A stretch of 64,000 nucleotides of DNA. Origin: Candidatus Denitrolinea symbiosum (GTDB taxonomy: Bacteria; Chloroflexota; Anaerolineae; Anaerolineales; Villigracilaceae). The notes below the pieces were generated by a model. It made no database searches and had not been told where the DNA came from. It saw only the letters and a list, made by a program, of their open reading frames with translations. A program made the position numbers and the translations under genes. The stretch lies in NCBI GenBank assembly GCA_017312345.1, contig BLAA01000001.1, forward strand, positions 2,480,001 to 2,544,000, in the 5' to 3' direction. How positions within the stretch are numbered: position 1 is the first letter of the stretch; each line of letters opens with the position of its first letter. This document shows positions 40,292 through 49,542 of the stretch, in pieces.

Positions 40292-41599
40292 ATGGACGCC
40301 GAAACCGCCTACAATCTCGCTCTCGACTACCTCTATAGTTTCGTGGATTATAGCCTGAAACACGCCTCCGAACTCGCCAAGGCGGATTTCAGCCTCGACC
40401 GCATGTTCGCGCTGATGGACGCCCTCGGAAACCCGCAGGCGAAATACCCCGTCATCCACATCGCGGGGACGAAAGGGAAGGGCAGCGTCGCCGCGCTGTG
40501 CGCCTCCGCCTTGACCGCCGCGGGCTACAGGACGGGACTCTACACCTCGCCGCATCTGGAGGACTATGTGGAGCGGATCCAGGTGGACGGCTCGCCCCTG
40601 ACTCACGAGGGGCTGGCCGCGCTCGTGGACGAGGTCAAGCCCGCCGTCGCGCGCATCCCCAAACTGACGACCTTCGAGATCACCACCGCCATCGGCTTTC
40701 TCGCGTTCGCGCGGCAAAACGTGGACGCGGCCGTGATCGAAGTCGGTCTGGGCGGACGTCTCGACGCCACCAACGTCGTGACGCCGCGCGTCTCGGTCAT
40801 CACCTCGCTTTCGATGGATCATACCGCCGTCCTCGGCGACACGCTCGCCAGGATCGCGGGCGAGAAGGCGGGGATCATCAAGGAGGCTGTGCCGGTCGTC
40901 TCCGCGCCGCAAAAGGAGGAAGCCCTCGAAGTCCTTCTGCGCGTAGCCAGGGAAAGGAGCGCGCCGGTGACGCTGGTGGGCCGGGATGTAACATTCGAGG
41001 CGCAGGGCGCGTCGTTGGATGGGCAGGAATTCAGAATTCAAGATATGGAGTTCAAAATTCCCTTGCTTGGCTCATATCAGGTTTTGAACGCGGCTGTGGC
41101 TTACGCGGCTCTGAAGCAGAGCGGTTTGAACGTTTCCGACGCGGCTCTCCAGGAGGGATTTTCTCGGGTAAAATGGCCTGCCCGCTTCGAGGTGGCGCGG
41201 CGCGAGCCGCCTGTCGTCTTCGACTCGGCGCACAACGAGGACTCATTCGCCCGTCTCCGCGAAACGCTGGAGAGACATTTCCCGTCGAGACAGGTCTATC
41301 TCATCTTCGGCGCGTCGGAGGACAAGAATCTCGCGGGGATGCTACGCGTGATGAAACCGCTGATTCGCGAACTCATCGTCACGCGCGCCGACCATCCGCG
41401 CGCGCTGGACGTGGAGAAAATCCAATCGGCGGCGGACGCGCTCGAAGTCCCGAACGAAGCGGTGACGCCCGTCGCGGCCGCGTTGACGCGGGCGTTGGAA
41501 CTGTCCGCGAAAGATGGTAGCATTGTCCTGTCCGCGGGGAGCATGTTCGTCACCGCGGAAGCGATGACGGCGTGGAAGAAGATGTCCGTGGAATCCTGA
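40292..41599 (+). CDS. folC: Folylpolyglutamate synthase/dihydrofolate synthase
   Basis: 435 residues. P-loop 'HIAGTKGKGSVAALCASAL' (about 50), 'TSPHLEDYVERIQVDG', and 'DATNVVTPRVSVITSLSMDHTAVLG' are FolC signatures. The enzyme adds glutamate to dihydropteroate or folates. The frame extends 78 nt further upstream, but this ATG follows a -10 box as in other leaderless genes here. The last codons are duplicated downstream (see the 111-bp repeat), and one palindrome covers the stop codon. Confidence 0.94.
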   Translation: MDAETAYNLALDYLYSFVDYSLKHASELAKADFSLDRMFALMDALGNPQAKYPVIHIAGTKGKGSVAALCASALTAAGYRTGLYTSPHLEDYVERIQVDGSPLTHEGLAALVDEVKPAVARIPKLTTFEITTAIGFLAFARQNVDAAVIEVGLGGRLDATNVVTPRVSVITSLSMDHTAVLGDTLARIAGEKAGIIKEAVPVVSAPQKEEALEVLLRVARERSAPVTLVGRDVTFEAQGASLDGQEFRIQDMEFKIPLLGSYQVLNAAVAYAALKQSGLNVSDAALQEGFSRVKWPARFEVARREPPVVFDSAHNEDSFARLRETLERHFPSRQVYLIFGASEDKNLAGMLRVMKPLIRELIVTRADHPRALDVEKIQSAADALEVPNEAVTPVAAALTRALELSAKDGSIVLSAGSMFVTAEAMTAWKKMSVES

Positions 41600-41784
41600 A
41601 GTTCTACTTCAGGCTGGCTTGTGCCGATATCCGAAAGTAGAACTTTCGGAGTCCTTTTCGAACTTTCGGAAGTGATGACGGCGTGGAAGAAGATGTCCGT
41701 GGAATCCTGAAGTTCAATTTCAGGCTGGCCTGTGCCGATATCCGAAAGTAGAACTTTCGGAATCCTTTTCAATAACGAGAACAA
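41563..41784. repeat. 111-bp tandem duplication of the folC 3' end with palindromes
   Basis: Copy 1 (41563-41673) holds the last 37 nt of folC; copy 2 (41674-41784) repeats them outside any gene. Each copy carries CCGAAAGTAGAACTTTCGG (41631-41649; 41742-41760) and a palindrome at the folC stop, perfect in copy 1 (41595-41613) and degenerate in copy 2 (41706-41724). Confidence 0.9.
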
Positions 41785-44262
41785 ATGAATCACCCCGACA
41801 ACTGGAACGAAGAAGAAGAAAATTTCAACCTGGCGCTTTCGCAACGCACCGAGGAACTGTACCGCGTGCCCAATATGGACGCGGACGAGCATGGCATTAT
41901 CGAGGCGCTGGTACTGCCGCTGCGCGACCTGGTGGTTTTCCCGCGCATGGTCTCGCCGATCTTTGTGGGACGCGAAGGTTCGCTGCTGGCGGTGCAGGAG
42001 GCCCAGCATCGCAACCAGACCGTGATCGGCTTGACGCAGCGCGACCCCGAAATGGAAGAGCCTGGCCTGAAAGACTTTTTGCCCATCGGCGTGGAAATGG
42101 CGGTGGGACGCCTGCTCTCGATGCCCGACGGCTCCTCGTCCGCGCTGGTGCAGGGACGCCGGCGCGTCGAGATTGTGGAGTTCGTCCGCGTGCGACCGTA
42201 CATCAAAGTGCGCGCCCGCGTCATCTTCGAGCCGACGACTGCCGACCGTCAGACGCAGGCTACGATGCGCTCCGTGTTGGATCTCTTCGACCGCTGTGTG
42301 CAACTCGACCGCTCCATCCCTGAGGAAGCGCATCTTTTCGCGATGAACATTTCCGAGCCGGGCTGGCTGGCGGATATGGTCGCCATGTCGCTTTCGCTCA
42401 ACTTCGAGGAGCGGAAGGCGCTTTTGCTGACGACCGATCCGCGCGCCCGCCTGCAGCGGATGAACAAGATCCTGGCCGAGGAAGTGGACGTGCTGGAGCT
42501 CGAAGACGAGATCCATTCGCGCGTCCAGAATGAAGTGGACAAGAGCCAGCGCGAGTTTTATCTTCGGGAGCAGATGAAGCAGATCCAGACCGAATTGGGC
42601 GAGGGGGACGTTTTCTCGAAAGACGCCAACGAGTTGAAACAGCGTCTCGAAAAAACCGCCATGCCCGACGAAGTCCGCAAGACGGCGATGAAGGAACTGG
42701 AGCGCCTCAACCAGATGCCGCCGATGGCGCCCGAAGTGGGCATCATCCGCGCCTACCTCGATTGGATCCTCGACCTGCCATGGATGAACGTCACGCAGGA
42801 TAACCTCGACGTGAAGAACGCCGCGCGGATTTTGGAGCGCGACCATTACGGACTCAAAAAACCGAAGGAACGCATCCTCGAATACATCGCCGTCCGTTCG
42901 TTGAAACCGAGGAAGGAACGCCAGCCGATCCTGTGCTTTGTCGGGCCTCCCGGCACGGGCAAGACCTCGCTCGGACGTTCGATTGCCGAGGCGTTGGGGA
43001 GGAAGTTCGTGCGCGTGTCCCTTGGCGGCGTCCGCGACGAGGCGGAGATTCGCGGCCATCGCCGAACGTACATCGGCGCGCTGCCCGGGCGCATCATCCA
43101 GACGATGAAGCGGGCAGGCAGCGCCAATCCGCTGTTCATGCTCGATGAGATTGACAAACTCTACTCCGACTTCCGCGGCGACCCCGCGTCCGCGCTGCTG
43201 GAGGTGCTCGATCCCGAACAGAACAACGCCTTCAGCGACCACTATCTCGAACTGCCCTTTGACCTTTCGAAGGTGATGTTCGTGACGACCGCGAATTACC
43301 TCGGCCCGATCCCGCCCGCGCTGCTCGACCGCATGGAGGTGATCGAGTTCCCCGGCTACATCGAGGAGGAGAAACTCACCATCGCGGAGAAATATCTCAT
43401 CCCGCGGCAATTTGACGAGAACGGCATCCACGACCTCGGCGTGAAGTTCGAGGCGGAGGCGTTGAAGAAGATCATCCGCGAGTACACCTACGAGGCGGGC
43501 GTCCGCAATTTGGAGCGCGAGATCGGACGCGTCTGCCGCAAGGAGGCGCGGATGAAAGCCGAAGGCAAGAAGACGCCCGAAACTGTCACGCCCGAACTGG
43601 TCGAGAAGTTCCTCGGGCCGCCGCAATATTTCCTGACGCTGGCGGAGCGCAAGGACGAGGTGGGCGTGGCGACGGGTCTCGCGTGGACCGAGAACGGCGG
43701 CGAGATCATGTTCGTGGAAGTCGCCATCCTCGACGGCAAGGGCGGGATGCAGATCACGGGACAGGTCGGCGATGTGATGCAGGAATCCGCGCAGGCGGGG
43801 CTGTCGTATCTCAAGTCGCGCGCGACCGTGTTGGGGATTGACCCCGACGCGTTGGACCGTCTCGATATCCATTTGCATCTGCCCGAGGGCGCGATCCCGA
43901 AGGACGGTCCCAGCGCGGGTATCACGATGACGTGCGCGATCATCTCCGCGTTTACGGGACGTCCGCTCTTCAAGGACGTGGCGATGACGGGCGAGATCAC
44001 CCTGCGCGGGCGCGTCCTGCCGATCGGCGGCGTGCGCGAGAAGGTGATGGCGGCTCACCGCGCGGGCATCAAGACGGTCATTTTGCCCGAACGCAATATG
44101 AAAGATTTGGTGGATGTGCCGAAGCAGGCGTTGAAAGATTTGAAGATCGTCCCCGTCAATCACATGGACCAGGTGCTGGAGGTCGCGCTTGCAAAGGAGG
44201 CGGCGATCAAACCGCCGAAGCCGAGGACGAGGAAGGAAGAGGAGAAGGGGGAGGGGGAGTAG
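41785..44262 (+). CDS. lon: ATP-dependent protease La (LonA)
   Basis: 825 residues. Lon N-terminal substrate domain (about 30-230), coiled-coil linker, AAA+ module with Walker A '[11 protein letters not shown]' (about 388) and Walker B 'FMLDEID', and a C-terminal Ser-Lys protease domain with '[11 protein letters not shown]' (Ser about 709) and the catalytic Lys about 752. It degrades misfolded and regulatory proteins. A weak GAG is the only ribosome-binding signal. It starts straight after the 111-bp repeat, whose palindromes must lie in or near its promoter. Confidence 0.97.
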   Translation: MNHPDNWNEEEENFNLALSQRTEELYRVPNMDADEHGIIEALVLPLRDLVVFPRMVSPIFVGREGSLLAVQEAQHRNQTVIGLTQRDPEMEEPGLKDFLPIGVEMAVGRLLSMPDGSSSALVQGRRRVEIVEFVRVRPYIKVRARVIFEPTTADRQTQATMRSVLDLFDRCVQLDRSIPEEAHLFAMNISEPGWLADMVAMSLSLNFEERKALLLTTDPRARLQRMNKILAEEVDVLELEDEIHSRVQNEVDKSQREFYLREQMKQIQTELGEGDVFSKDANELKQRLEKTAMPDEVRKTAMKELERLNQMPPMAPEVGIIRAYLDWILDLPWMNVTQDNLDVKNAARILERDHYGLKKPKERILEYIAVRSLKPRKERQPILCFVGPPGTGKTSLGRSIAEALGRKFVRVSLGGVRDEAEIRGHRRTYIGALPGRIIQTMKRAGSANPLFMLDEIDKLYSDFRGDPASALLEVLDPEQNNAFSDHYLELPFDLSKVMFVTTANYLGPIPPALLDRMEVIEFPGYIEEEKLTIAEKYLIPRQFDENGIHDLGVKFEAEALKKIIREYTYEAGVRNLEREIGRVCRKEARMKAEGKKTPETVTPELVEKFLGPPQYFLTLAERKDEVGVATGLAWTENGGEIMFVEVAILDGKGGMQITGQVGDVMQESAQAGLSYLKSRATVLGIDPDALDRLDIHLHLPEGAIPKDGPSAGITMTCAIISAFTGRPLFKDVAMTGEITLRGRVLPIGGVREKVMAAHRAGIKTVILPERNMKDLVDVPKQALKDLKIVPVNHMDQVLEVALAKEAAIKPPKPRTRKEEEKGEGE

Positions 44263-44291
44263 GGGTGGGGAAAACGTAAATCGTAAAACGT

Positions 44292-44325
44292 AAAGGCGTA
44301 GCGATGTGGGCGCTACGCCTTTTTG
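44292..44325 (+). terminator. Rho-independent terminator of lon
   Basis: AAAGGCGTAGCG, 7-nt loop, CGCTACGCCTTT, then TT. Confidence 0.85.
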
Positions 44326-44373
44326 GTTGTTGGGATAAAGATGAAAAATTTTCGATGCTATAATGTACTTACC

Positions 44374-44769
44374 ATGCGTTCTGACACGAAAAACTGGATT
44401 GCTCTCGCCGAATATGACTTGGAAACCGCCAGTCACATGTTGAAGACGGGGCGTAATCTTTACGTTGTCTTTCTGTGTCATCTTGCTTTGGAAAAAATGC
44501 TCAAAGCGCTGGTAACAGAGATTACGCAGACTGTCCCGTTCAAAACTCACGATTTGATTTTGCTGGTAAAGAAAAGCGAACTGAAAATCCCGCAGGAGTA
44601 TCTGGACTTCATCGGCAAGATCAATTCTGCCAGTATCCCGACACGCTACCCCGAAGATTTGGAACGCGCGTTGAAGGTATATCCAAAGTCTGTTGCGAGC
44701 GAGTACTTGAAGCAGACCACAGGAATTGTGAAATGGCTGAAAAAACAACCAATCTTGACCGAATCATAA
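44374..44769 (+). CDS. HEPN-domain protein (HepT-like toxin candidate)
   Basis: 131 residues, all helical. 'WIALAEYDLETASHMLKTGRNLYVVFLCHLALEKMLKAL' is the HEPN core. The pairing with a minimal nucleotidyltransferase directly downstream is the HEPN/MNT toxin-antitoxin layout, where HEPN acts as an RNase and MNT inactivates it. An extended -10, TGCTATAAT (44356-44364), lies 9 nt before the ATG, so the leader is nearly absent. The exact RNase motif R-x4-6-H is not clear, so activity is uncertain. Confidence 0.8.
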   Translation: MRSDTKNWIALAEYDLETASHMLKTGRNLYVVFLCHLALEKMLKALVTEITQTVPFKTHDLILLVKKSELKIPQEYLDFIGKINSASIPTRYPEDLERALKVYPKSVASEYLKQTTGIVKWLKKQPILTES

Positions 44770-45056
44770 AGTCGTTTCAGCGCGAGTTGAAAAAGATGGG
44801 CATCCGTTCTGAGCGGGTGGTGGTGTTTGGATCTTACGCCAATGGAACGGCGCGCGAGGACAGCGATATTGACCTGTTTGTCGTCTCGCGCGATTGGGAA
44901 AAGTACAACCTGCGCGAGCGACTGGAAATACTTGGCGTCGCGGCTGTTCGTATTCTCGAACCTGTCCAGGCGCAGGGAGTGACCCCGCACGAGATTGAGA
45001 CGAAACAGGTCCCCATGTATTGGTGGGAGGCTGTGAAAGAAGCAAGCGTGGGATAG
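44733..45056 (+). CDS. MNT-type nucleotidyltransferase (antitoxin candidate)
   Basis: 107 residues. 'VVVFGSYANGTAREDSDIDLFVV' contains the GSx10-DxD nucleotidyltransferase motif of MNT proteins. In known pairs this enzyme adds AMP to the HEPN partner. The start lies 36 nt inside the HEPN gene, as expected for a coupled pair. Confidence 0.85.
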   Translation: MAEKTTNLDRIIKSFQRELKKMGIRSERVVVFGSYANGTAREDSDIDLFVVSRDWEKYNLRERLEILGVAAVRILEPVQAQGVTPHEIETKQVPMYWWEAVKEASVG

Positions 45057-45074
45057 TGCAAAGATTTATCTTGC

Positions 45075-45108
45075 TTTAGTAGAGCAACATGAATGTTGCC
45101 CTACTAAA
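45075..45108. terminator. Bidirectional hairpin after the HEPN/MNT pair
   Basis: A 16-bp stem with one mismatch (TTTAGTAGAGCAACAT and its inverse) between the plus-strand stop at 45056 and the minus-strand stop at 45152. Confidence 0.6.
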
Positions 45109-45151
45109 AGCTGCACAGCGTCAAGGATTAAGTCCTCAACGCGGCTGGTGT

Positions 45152-45382
45152 CTACTTGCGCCAGTAGTTGTTGGCGGCGGCGATGGTCTGGAAGTTGATG
45201 GCGATGACCTGCGAAGCCGCGGTCAGCGAATCCGCGTTCTCCGCGTAGACCGGGCGCAGTTTCTCGCGCACGGCCGCGTCGGGTTGGGTGTATTTGACGC
45301 CGCGGCGGCTGAGCGTGATGGCGAGTTCGAACCCCTCCTGCGGGGTGGCGGTGATCAGGGTGGTAAGCCATGTGTCTGCCAT
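45152..45382 (-). CDS. Hypothetical 76-residue protein
   Basis: Predicted soluble and mixed alpha/beta; 'MADTWLTTLITATPQEGFELAITLSRRG' at the start. AGGA precedes the ATG at 7-8 nt. No family recognised. Confidence 0.5.
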   Translation of the reverse strand: MADTWLTTLITATPQEGFELAITLSRRGVKYTQPDAAVREKLRPVYAENADSLTAASQVIAINFQTIAAANNYWRK

Positions 45383-45619
45383 TGGACGATTCCTTTCGAT
45401 GGGCGGTTTTAGTTTGGTTGTACGCGAAACTCATTGCGTCGCTTATCAGAGACCTTGTGAGGATGGATTCTTACCGCCGCGTCCCGTCCCGGCCGGGAAT
45501 TAACTAGAAAACTCGCGGCGCAATTCGAGTACAATGGCTTCCCGTAGGCCCAAACCCTTTACAAAACTGTGCATGTGACAAATTTCAATTGGTGATACCA
45601 TTTTCCAAAGGAGCGTTCA
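45383..45619. other. Intergenic region upstream of lgt
   Basis: No gene seen. A TACAAT at about 45529-45534 could be a -10 for lgt with a leader of about 85 nt, but no convincing -35 is present. Confidence 0.3.
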
Positions 45620-46447
45620 ATGATTCGGTTTTTGTTTGACGGTATCTACATTTACCCCGCCAACGGCGACCCCTGGCGGCTGCTGGCCTGGTACGGCGTC
45701 ATCCTGATGAGCGGCGCGATGGCCGGCGCCTGGCTGGCGGCGCGCGAAGTCAAGCGGCGCGGCGGCGACCCCGAAGTCGTCTGGGACCTGCTGGTCTACC
45801 TCATCATCGGCGGCGTGATCGGCGCGCGGCTGTGGCACGTTTTCACCCCGCCGCCCTCGTCCATCGAGCAGGGTATCACCACTTCCTATTACCTGACCCA
45901 CCCGATTGATCTGGTCAACCTCCGCAAAGGCGGCCTGGGAATCCCCGGCGCGGTCATCGGCGGGATGATCGCGCTCTATTACTACACGCGCAAATACAAG
46001 ATGAACTTCGCCGAATGGACCGATATCGCCGCGCCCTCCGTCGCGCTCGGGCAGGCTATCGGACGCTTTGGCAACTACTTCAACCAGGAAGTCTACGGCG
46101 CGCCTACCGACCTGCCGTGGAAGATCTACATTGAACCGGCCTATCGCGTCAGCGGTTTTAAGCAATACGACTACTTCCACCCGCTCTTCCTCTACGAGGC
46201 GCTTTGGAACCTCGCCAACATGTTCTTGCTGATCTGGCTTTCGCGTCGCTTTGCCGATCAGCTCAAACCGGGCGATGTGTTTCTAGCCTACCTGATCGTC
46301 TATCCCGTCGGACGCTTCCTGCTCGACTTCCTCCGCCTCGACGCCGCGCAGCTCGGCGGCATCAACGCCAACCAGACCTTCATGGCGATCGTCGCGCTCA
46401 TCGCCGCGACCGCGCTGTTCATCCGCCATCGCCCGCGCAAAGAATAA
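45620..46447 (+). CDS. lgt: Prolipoprotein diacylglyceryl transferase
   Basis: 275 residues with seven membrane segments. The signature 'GQAIGRFGNYFNQEVYG' and 'GGLGIPGAVIGG' are conserved. It transfers diacylglycerol to the lipobox Cys; the lipoproteins at 9765 and 24825 would be substrates. AGGAG precedes the ATG. A small hairpin (46448-46467) follows the stop. Confidence 0.95.
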   Translation: MIRFLFDGIYIYPANGDPWRLLAWYGVILMSGAMAGAWLAAREVKRRGGDPEVVWDLLVYLIIGGVIGARLWHVFTPPPSSIEQGITTSYYLTHPIDLVNLRKGGLGIPGAVIGGMIALYYYTRKYKMNFAEWTDIAAPSVALGQAIGRFGNYFNQEVYGAPTDLPWKIYIEPAYRVSGFKQYDYFHPLFLYEALWNLANMFLLIWLSRRFADQLKPGDVFLAYLIVYPVGRFLLDFLRLDAAQLGGINANQTFMAIVALIAATALFIRHRPRKE

Positions 46448-46498
46448 TTGGCGTTCTCTAACGCCAACTGCGCCGGGGAACGCAGATCGAGCAAAAAT

Positions 46499-47446
46499 AT
46501 GATCGAAACCCACGACCTCAGCAAACAATTCGACAAGGGCTTCTGGGCGGTGGACGGCGTCTCGCTGACCGTCAGGCCCGGACAGATCCTTGCCCTGCTC
46601 GGACAGAACGGCGCGGGCAAGACCACCACCGTCCGCATGTTGACTGCGCTTCTTCATCCGACCCGCGGCTGGGCGCGCGTCGACGGGTACGACACCGTCG
46701 CCGACGGCGCGAAAGTCCGCGCGGCCATCGGCGTGTTGACCGAACAGCACGGCCTCTACATGCGCATGAGCGCGGTCGAATACCTGGATTTTTTCGGCGA
46801 ACTCTACGGCGTAGTCGGCCCGGCCTACCGCGCGGAGCGGACCCGCCTGCTCGAATACTTTGGCCTGGCCGAGGCGGCCCATCGCCGCATCGGCGAATAT
46901 TCCAAAGGCATGAAGCAGAAACTCGCGCTGGCGCGGGCCCTGATCCATAACCCGTCTGTGCTGCTGCTCGATGAACCGACCTCCGCTATGGACCCTGAAT
47001 CAGCGCGCCTCGTCCGCGACCAGATCGCCAGCCTGAAATCCTCCCGGCGCACGATCGTCATCTGCACGCACAACCTTTCCGAAGCGGAACTGCTGGCAGA
47101 CGCGGTCGCGGTGATCTACCGCGGGCGGATCCTCGTCAGCGGGACGCTGGATGAATTGAAGGACGCGGTCCTCGGTCCAAGAGAATACGAAGTGAGTCTC
47201 GCGCGCGATTGGGACCTGGACGGCTTCGTCCCGCCCGCGGGCGTGACGCTCAGCGGGCGCGACGCCGACCGGCTCCGCTTCCGCGTGAGCGATCCGCGCG
47301 CCGTGAATCCGCAGTTGGTGCATGAATTATCGGCGCGCCAGGCCCCCGTCGTGTCGGTGCAAGAGTCGCCGCGCGCGCTGGAGCAGGTCTACCTCAAGGT
47401 GATGGCCGACGCGCAGGCCGCGCCTCTCCAGCCCGAGATCAGGTAG
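46499..47446 (+). CDS. ABC transporter ATP-binding protein
   Basis: 315 residues. Walker A 'GQNGAGKTT', signature 'YSKGMKQKLALARAL', Walker B 'VLLLDEPTSAMD' and H-loop 'ICTHN' are intact. The C-terminal 90 residues are the usual extension of ABC-2 exporter ATPases. Partner is the permease 6 nt downstream. Confidence 0.93.
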   Translation: MIETHDLSKQFDKGFWAVDGVSLTVRPGQILALLGQNGAGKTTTVRMLTALLHPTRGWARVDGYDTVADGAKVRAAIGVLTEQHGLYMRMSAVEYLDFFGELYGVVGPAYRAERTRLLEYFGLAEAAHRRIGEYSKGMKQKLALARALIHNPSVLLLDEPTSAMDPESARLVRDQIASLKSSRRTIVICTHNLSEAELLADAVAVIYRGRILVSGTLDELKDAVLGPREYEVSLARDWDLDGFVPPAGVTLSGRDADRLRFRVSDPRAVNPQLVHELSARQAPVVSVQESPRALEQVYLKVMADAQAAPLQPEIR

Positions 47447-47452
47447 GAAACA

Positions 47453-48892
47453 ATGAGAGAGTGGCTTCATCCCGTTTGGGTGATCGGCAAGCGCGAGTTG
47501 CGCGACCAGTTGCGCGATTGGCGCATCCTGGTCCCGTTGATCGCGTTGACGGTCGGCTTTCCTTTTCTGATGAACGCCGTCGCTTACGAGGCGACGCGGT
47601 TCGCAAACCAATACGGCGGCGATCTTGTCGTGGACCGGCTCGTCCCGTTTTCGATTCTGATCATCGGCTTCTTCCCGTTGACGATCTCCCTGCTCGGCGC
47701 GCTGGAGTCGTTTGTGGGCGAGAAGGAGCGCGGCACCATCGAGCCGTTGCTTAGTTCGCCGCTGGCAGACTGGCAACTGTATCTCGGCAAACTTTTGGTG
47801 GGAATTATTTCGCCGCTGGTTTCGAGCATGGTCTCCATCGGCATTTACCTGCTCATTGTTTCGCGGCTAGATATCGCCATGCCCTCTCCTTTGGTGTTCG
47901 CGCAGTTGATCATGCTCACCGTTTCGCATGCGGTACTGATGGTCAGCGCGTCGATCGTGATCTCGATCCAGTCCACTTCGGTGAAGGCGGCCAACCTGAT
48001 GGCCTCCTTCGTCATCATCCCGGTCGCGATCCTGATGCAGGGCGAGACGACGTTGCTGTTTTGGGGCAACAACCAGACGCTGTGGCTGGCGGTGGTTGCG
48101 GCGCTGATCGTCTCTGGACTCATCGTCCGCCTCGGGCTGGCCCACTTCCAGCGGGAATACCTGCTTGGACGCGAAATTGACGTGCTGAACCTCCGCTGGA
48201 TGGCGCGCACGTTCTGGGGATATTTCAAGGGCGGCGCGCAGTCGGCCTCAGACTGGTATCGTTCGCTGTTCAAAGTGTCGTTGCGGAAATTGCGGAAACC
48301 CATCCTCGCCATGGTCCTGCTGGCTGTGGCGGGAGTGGCCGTCTCCTATTTTTGGGCGGACCGTAACTTGCAGGATTATGTCCAGTCGGCGGACGCGGAA
48401 CGGTTAACCGCCATCCAGGAGCGGATCCTGAAGCTCGGCAACCTCGATGATGTCGGCTCGCAATTCTCGGCTCCGGCCCTGTTCCTGCATAATCTTCAAG
48501 CCATGCTTTTCATCAGCCTGCTTGGATTGACTTCGTTTGGCGTGCTGGGCGTGATCCTTTACCTGATCAATATCGGCGTGGTCGGGGTCCTGGTTGGGCT
48601 ATTCAAAGTGATGGGCTACAACCCTCTCCCGCTGGTGGCTCTGGGCATCCTCCCTCACGGCGTGTTCGAGATCCCCGCCCTGATCCTTGCCTGCGCGGCG
48701 ACCCTGCACATCGGACTCGTACTGGTGACGCCCCAGGCCGGGCGGACGATCGGCGAAATCCTGCTCGAGGGGCTGGCCGATTGGGCGCGCGTCGTCGTCG
48801 GTTTGGTCGTCCCCCTGCTGGCGGTGGCGGCGCTGATCGAGGCCCATATCACGCCGCAACTGCTGCTGGGCGCGGTCGGCTTCATGAAATAG
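47453..48892 (+). CDS. ABC-2 permease fused to a SpoIIM-like domain
   Basis: 479 residues. The first half (about 1-240) is an ABC-2 permease with six helices and 'GEKERGTIEPLLSSPLADWQLYLGKL'. The second half (about 265-479) is a SpoIIM/DUF95 domain, recognisable by 'LPHGVFEIPALILACAATLHIG'. In spore-formers SpoIIM acts in septal wall remodelling; elsewhere SpoIIM proteins often adjoin ABC genes, and here the two are one protein. AGGAA precedes the ATG. Cargo unknown. Confidence 0.85.
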   Translation: MREWLHPVWVIGKRELRDQLRDWRILVPLIALTVGFPFLMNAVAYEATRFANQYGGDLVVDRLVPFSILIIGFFPLTISLLGALESFVGEKERGTIEPLLSSPLADWQLYLGKLLVGIISPLVSSMVSIGIYLLIVSRLDIAMPSPLVFAQLIMLTVSHAVLMVSASIVISIQSTSVKAANLMASFVIIPVAILMQGETTLLFWGNNQTLWLAVVAALIVSGLIVRLGLAHFQREYLLGREIDVLNLRWMARTFWGYFKGGAQSASDWYRSLFKVSLRKLRKPILAMVLLAVAGVAVSYFWADRNLQDYVQSADAERLTAIQERILKLGNLDDVGSQFSAPALFLHNLQAMLFISLLGLTSFGVLGVILYLINIGVVGVLVGLFKVMGYNPLPLVALGILPHGVFEIPALILACAATLHIGLVLVTPQAGRTIGEILLEGLADWARVVVGLVVPLLAVAALIEAHITPQLLLGAVGFMK

Positions 48893-48896
48893 ATCA

Positions 48897-48926
48897 AAAC
48901 CCCGTTTTCGAGAGAAAGCGGGGTTT
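48897..48926. terminator. Bidirectional terminator between convergent genes
   Basis: AAACCCCG pairs with CGGGGTTT, continued by a TTTTC/GAAAG inner stem and a GAGA loop. Confidence 0.75.
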
Positions 48927-48928
48927 GT

Positions 48929-49432
48929 TTACCAGCCGGCGACGAACGGTTCCCATTCGGAATATTCCGTCAGGTGGCGGCCAAAAATATAGACCGCGCT
49001 GGCGGGCGGCTCCTTTGGGATGTGGAGCAGGCGCATGTGTGCCTCCTCAGGATTTTTGCCTCCCTTGCGGTGATTGCACGAGGGACAGGCCGCCACCACG
49101 TTCGTCCAGATGTGTTCGCCGCCCATGTGCTTCGGCAGCACATGGTCCACAGTGAGATTTCCATCCCTGCGCCCGCAATATTGACAAGTATAATTGTCCC
49201 GACGGAAGACCTCGCGGCGAGTCAGTTTGACGCGCGGCCGCGGACGGCGGATCATATCTTCAAGACGGATGACCGATGGCCGCGGAAAGACCTGCGAGAC
49301 CGCGCGGATATTTCCGCGCCCGTTCACCACCATCGCCGCCTTCCCCGAAAAGATCAGACCGATGGCGCGGCGCGTATCGCAGATGTTGATGGGTTCGAAA
49401 TTGGCGTTTAGCACCAATACAGGCTCGAACAT
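48929..49432 (-). CDS. HNH endonuclease
   Basis: 167 residues. 'VFRRDNYTCQYCGRRDGNLTVDHVLPKHMGG' followed by 'VVAACPSCNHRKG' is the HNH nuclease core with four zinc-binding Cys. The N-terminus 'VLVLNANFEPINICDTRRAI' is typical of widespread bacterial HNH proteins of unclear role. GGAGG precedes this ATG. Confidence 0.9.
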   Translation of the reverse strand: MFEPVLVLNANFEPINICDTRRAIGLIFSGKAAMVVNGRGNIRAVSQVFPRPSVIRLEDMIRRPRPRVKLTRREVFRRDNYTCQYCGRRDGNLTVDHVLPKHMGGEHIWTNVVAACPSCNHRKGGKNPEEAHMRLLHIPKEPPASAVYIFGRHLTEYSEWEPFVAGW

Positions 49433-49542
49433 GGAGCCCTCCGCAATCTGCCCGATTATACCGCTTGTTTTAAAATCCCCGGAAACCCGGCCCATCGCGC
49501 CGGGCGCGTCATCGCCCTCGACCGAAGATTGGAGAGACGACC

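Noticed and set aside
41296-44748. A 1150-codon frame antisense to lon
   Set aside because: It mirrors the codon bias of lon, has no ribosome-binding site and no recognisable domain, while lon is complete on the other strand.
45066-45434. 122-codon minus frame overlapping the 76-residue gene
   Set aside because: The shorter frame has a ribosome-binding site and a more protein-like composition; the longer is Arg/His-rich and overlaps the hairpin.
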